Source of the DNA: Jiella soli
Lineage (GTDB): Bacteria; Pseudomonadota; Alphaproteobacteria; Rhizobiales; Rhizobiaceae
Length of the DNA stretch: 36,939 bases
Direction: 5' to 3'
NCBI RefSeq assembly: GCF_020615385.1
Contig: NZ_JAJAVB010000012.1
Coordinates: 1-36,939, forward strand
Part shown: positions 36,204-36,939 of the stretch, piece by piece
Layout of the letters: each line of letters begins with the position of its first letter
Numbering within the stretch: the stretch's first letter is position 1
Translations under genes and position numbers: made by a program
The notes under the pieces: generated by a model
Databases searched by the model: none
Told to the model about the DNA's origin: nothing
The model's input: the letters and a program-made list of their open reading frames with translations, nothing else

Positions 36204-36818
36204 ATGACGAACCATGCCCTGCCTCACGGGCCTCTCGCCCCGAATACGATTCATCTGTGCGTCGACATGCAGAACGTCTTCGCCGACGACACGGAATGGA
36301 AGACGCCCTGGATGCCGCGCGTCCTGCCGGTGGTGGAAGAGATCGCATCGCGCCATACCGCAGACACGATCTTCACGCGCTTCATTCCGCCGGACCGGCC
36401 GCAGGATGTCTCAGGAGCCTGGCGCAAATACTTCAAACGCTGGCACCAGTTCACCCGCGCCGAGGTCGATCCTCACCTTCTCGACCTCGTGCCCTCTCTT
36501 GCCCGGCTGGTTCCTCCTGCAACGGTGGTCGACAAGCCGGTCTACTCGCCCTTCTACCGGCCTGAGCTGATGGATATCCTGCGTCGGCGCGAGACGGACA
36601 CGTTGATCATAACGGGCGCCGAGACCGATGTCTGCGTGCTCGCGGCCGTCTTCGACGCCATGGATCGTGGCTTCCGGATACTCCTCGTCAAGGATGCTCT
36701 CTGCAGTTCGGCCGACGAGACGCACGATGCGCTGATGACCGTCTATGCCAGCCGCTTCAGTCATCAGGTGGAACTGGTCGACGCGGACGCGATCCTGGCC
36801 GCCTGGTCGGAAGTGTGA
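36204..36818 (+). CDS. Isochorismatase-family cysteine hydrolase
   Basis: 204 residues, isochorismatase/nicotinamidase fold. Catalytic triad positions are present: Asp21 in CVDMQNVF, Lys111 in VVDKPVYSPF and Cys144 in AETDVCVLAAVFDAMDRGF, with a cis-peptide-type GAETD before the cysteine. Substrate is not predictable; family members act on isochorismate, nicotinamide, ureidoacrylate and other amides. ATG at 36204 with GAGGCGGG upstream. It stands alone, 213 bases after soxT, a spacer in which I see no gene. Nothing ties it to sulfur metabolism. Confidence 0.87.
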   Translation: MTNHALPHGPLAPNTIHLCVDMQNVFADDTEWKTPWMPRVLPVVEEIASRHTADTIFTRFIPPDRPQDVSGAWRKYFKRWHQFTRAEVDPHLLDLVPSLARLVPPATVVDKPVYSPFYRPELMDILRRRETDTLIITGAETDVCVLAAVFDAMDRGFRILLVKDALCSSADETHDALMTVYASRFSHQVELVDADAILAAWSEV

Positions 36819-36894
36819 AACGGGAGCGGCTGGCGGCGGTGCGGCCTACGCGGTTTCGCGGCTGAGGTGAGCCGACCAGTGCCGTGCCCGACCT

Positions 36895-36939
36895 GAGACA
36901 TAGGTGACACTTCGTACCGGAGACATGGGTAACACTTTT
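36895..36939. mobile_element. Probable edge of an insertion sequence (direct repeat at window end)
   Basis: GAGACATAGGTGACACTT (36895-36912) is repeated as GAGACATGGGTAACACTT (36920-36937), 25 bases apart and with two mismatches. Sequence of the type ACATGGGTAACACTT is familiar from DNA next to IS481/IS3-type transposases. The element would continue beyond the window, so no transposase is seen. The repeats are direct observation; the family is recalled, not tested. Confidence 0.4.

Overview
The window is a stretch of GC-rich chromosome or large replicon from an alphaproteobacterium, most likely a member of the Rhizobiales (Hyphomicrobiales). That reading rests on three things: the gene families and their closest remembered relatives (rhizobial rha genes, a Pseudaminobacter-type sox locus), the codon use, and SD-preceded ATG starts with occasional TTG or GTG starts. 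The genus cannot be fixed from the sequence alone. No rRNA, tRNA or CRISPR array was seen. All major genes look intact.

Region 1 (about 250-2460, minus strand) holds rppH (RNA pyrophosphohydrolase) and a membrane-anchored class III nucleotide cyclase whose extracytoplasmic part is a haem-binding Tll0287/DUF3365-type sensor. Region 2 (about 2630-12940) is a polyol/pentitol locus. The minus strand encodes a complete ABC importer (binding protein, two permeases, a small two-TM protein, ATPase) with a zinc-dependent xylitol/sorbitol-type dehydrogenase embedded in it. Divergently, the plus strand encodes a SorC-family regulator, a D-tagatose-3-epimerase-type isomerase and three short-chain dehydrogenases, one closely resembling L-xylulose reductase (DCXR) and one ribitol 2-dehydrogenase. 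The inferred role is uptake of one or more polyols, oxidation to ketoses and their interconversion.

A roughly 400-bp spacer (12937-13335) with a terminator-like hairpin and two inverted copies of a REP-like palindrome separates this from Region 3 (13336-24882), an L-rhamnose catabolic locus of the Rhizobium leguminosarum type. The minus operon is rhaR-U-K-T-P-Q-S (DeoR regulator, mutarotase, kinase, ABC importer). The divergent plus operon is rhaD (bifunctional aldolase/dehydrogenase), rhaI (isomerase) and a SIS-domain protein of the 6-phospho-3-hexuloisomerase type that is not part of the textbook pathway.

Region 4 (25007-35990) is a thiosulfate-oxidising sox locus arranged soxS-R-T divergent from soxV-W-X-Y-Z-A-B-C-D, as in Pseudaminobacter salicylatoxidans, followed by two overlapping exported DsrE-family genes. 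An identical 16-nt motif lies upstream of both soxX and soxC, and a related sequence lies in the soxS/soxV divergent promoter; these are candidate operators for SoxR. Strong hairpins sit between soxA and soxB, soxZ and soxY, and soxR and soxT. An isochorismatase-like hydrolase follows (36204-36818). The right edge carries an 18-bp direct repeat of the sort seen at the end of an insertion sequence.

Together the window gives a heterotroph that imports plant- or soil-derived polyols and rhamnose and can supplement its energy by periplasmic oxidation of thiosulfate.
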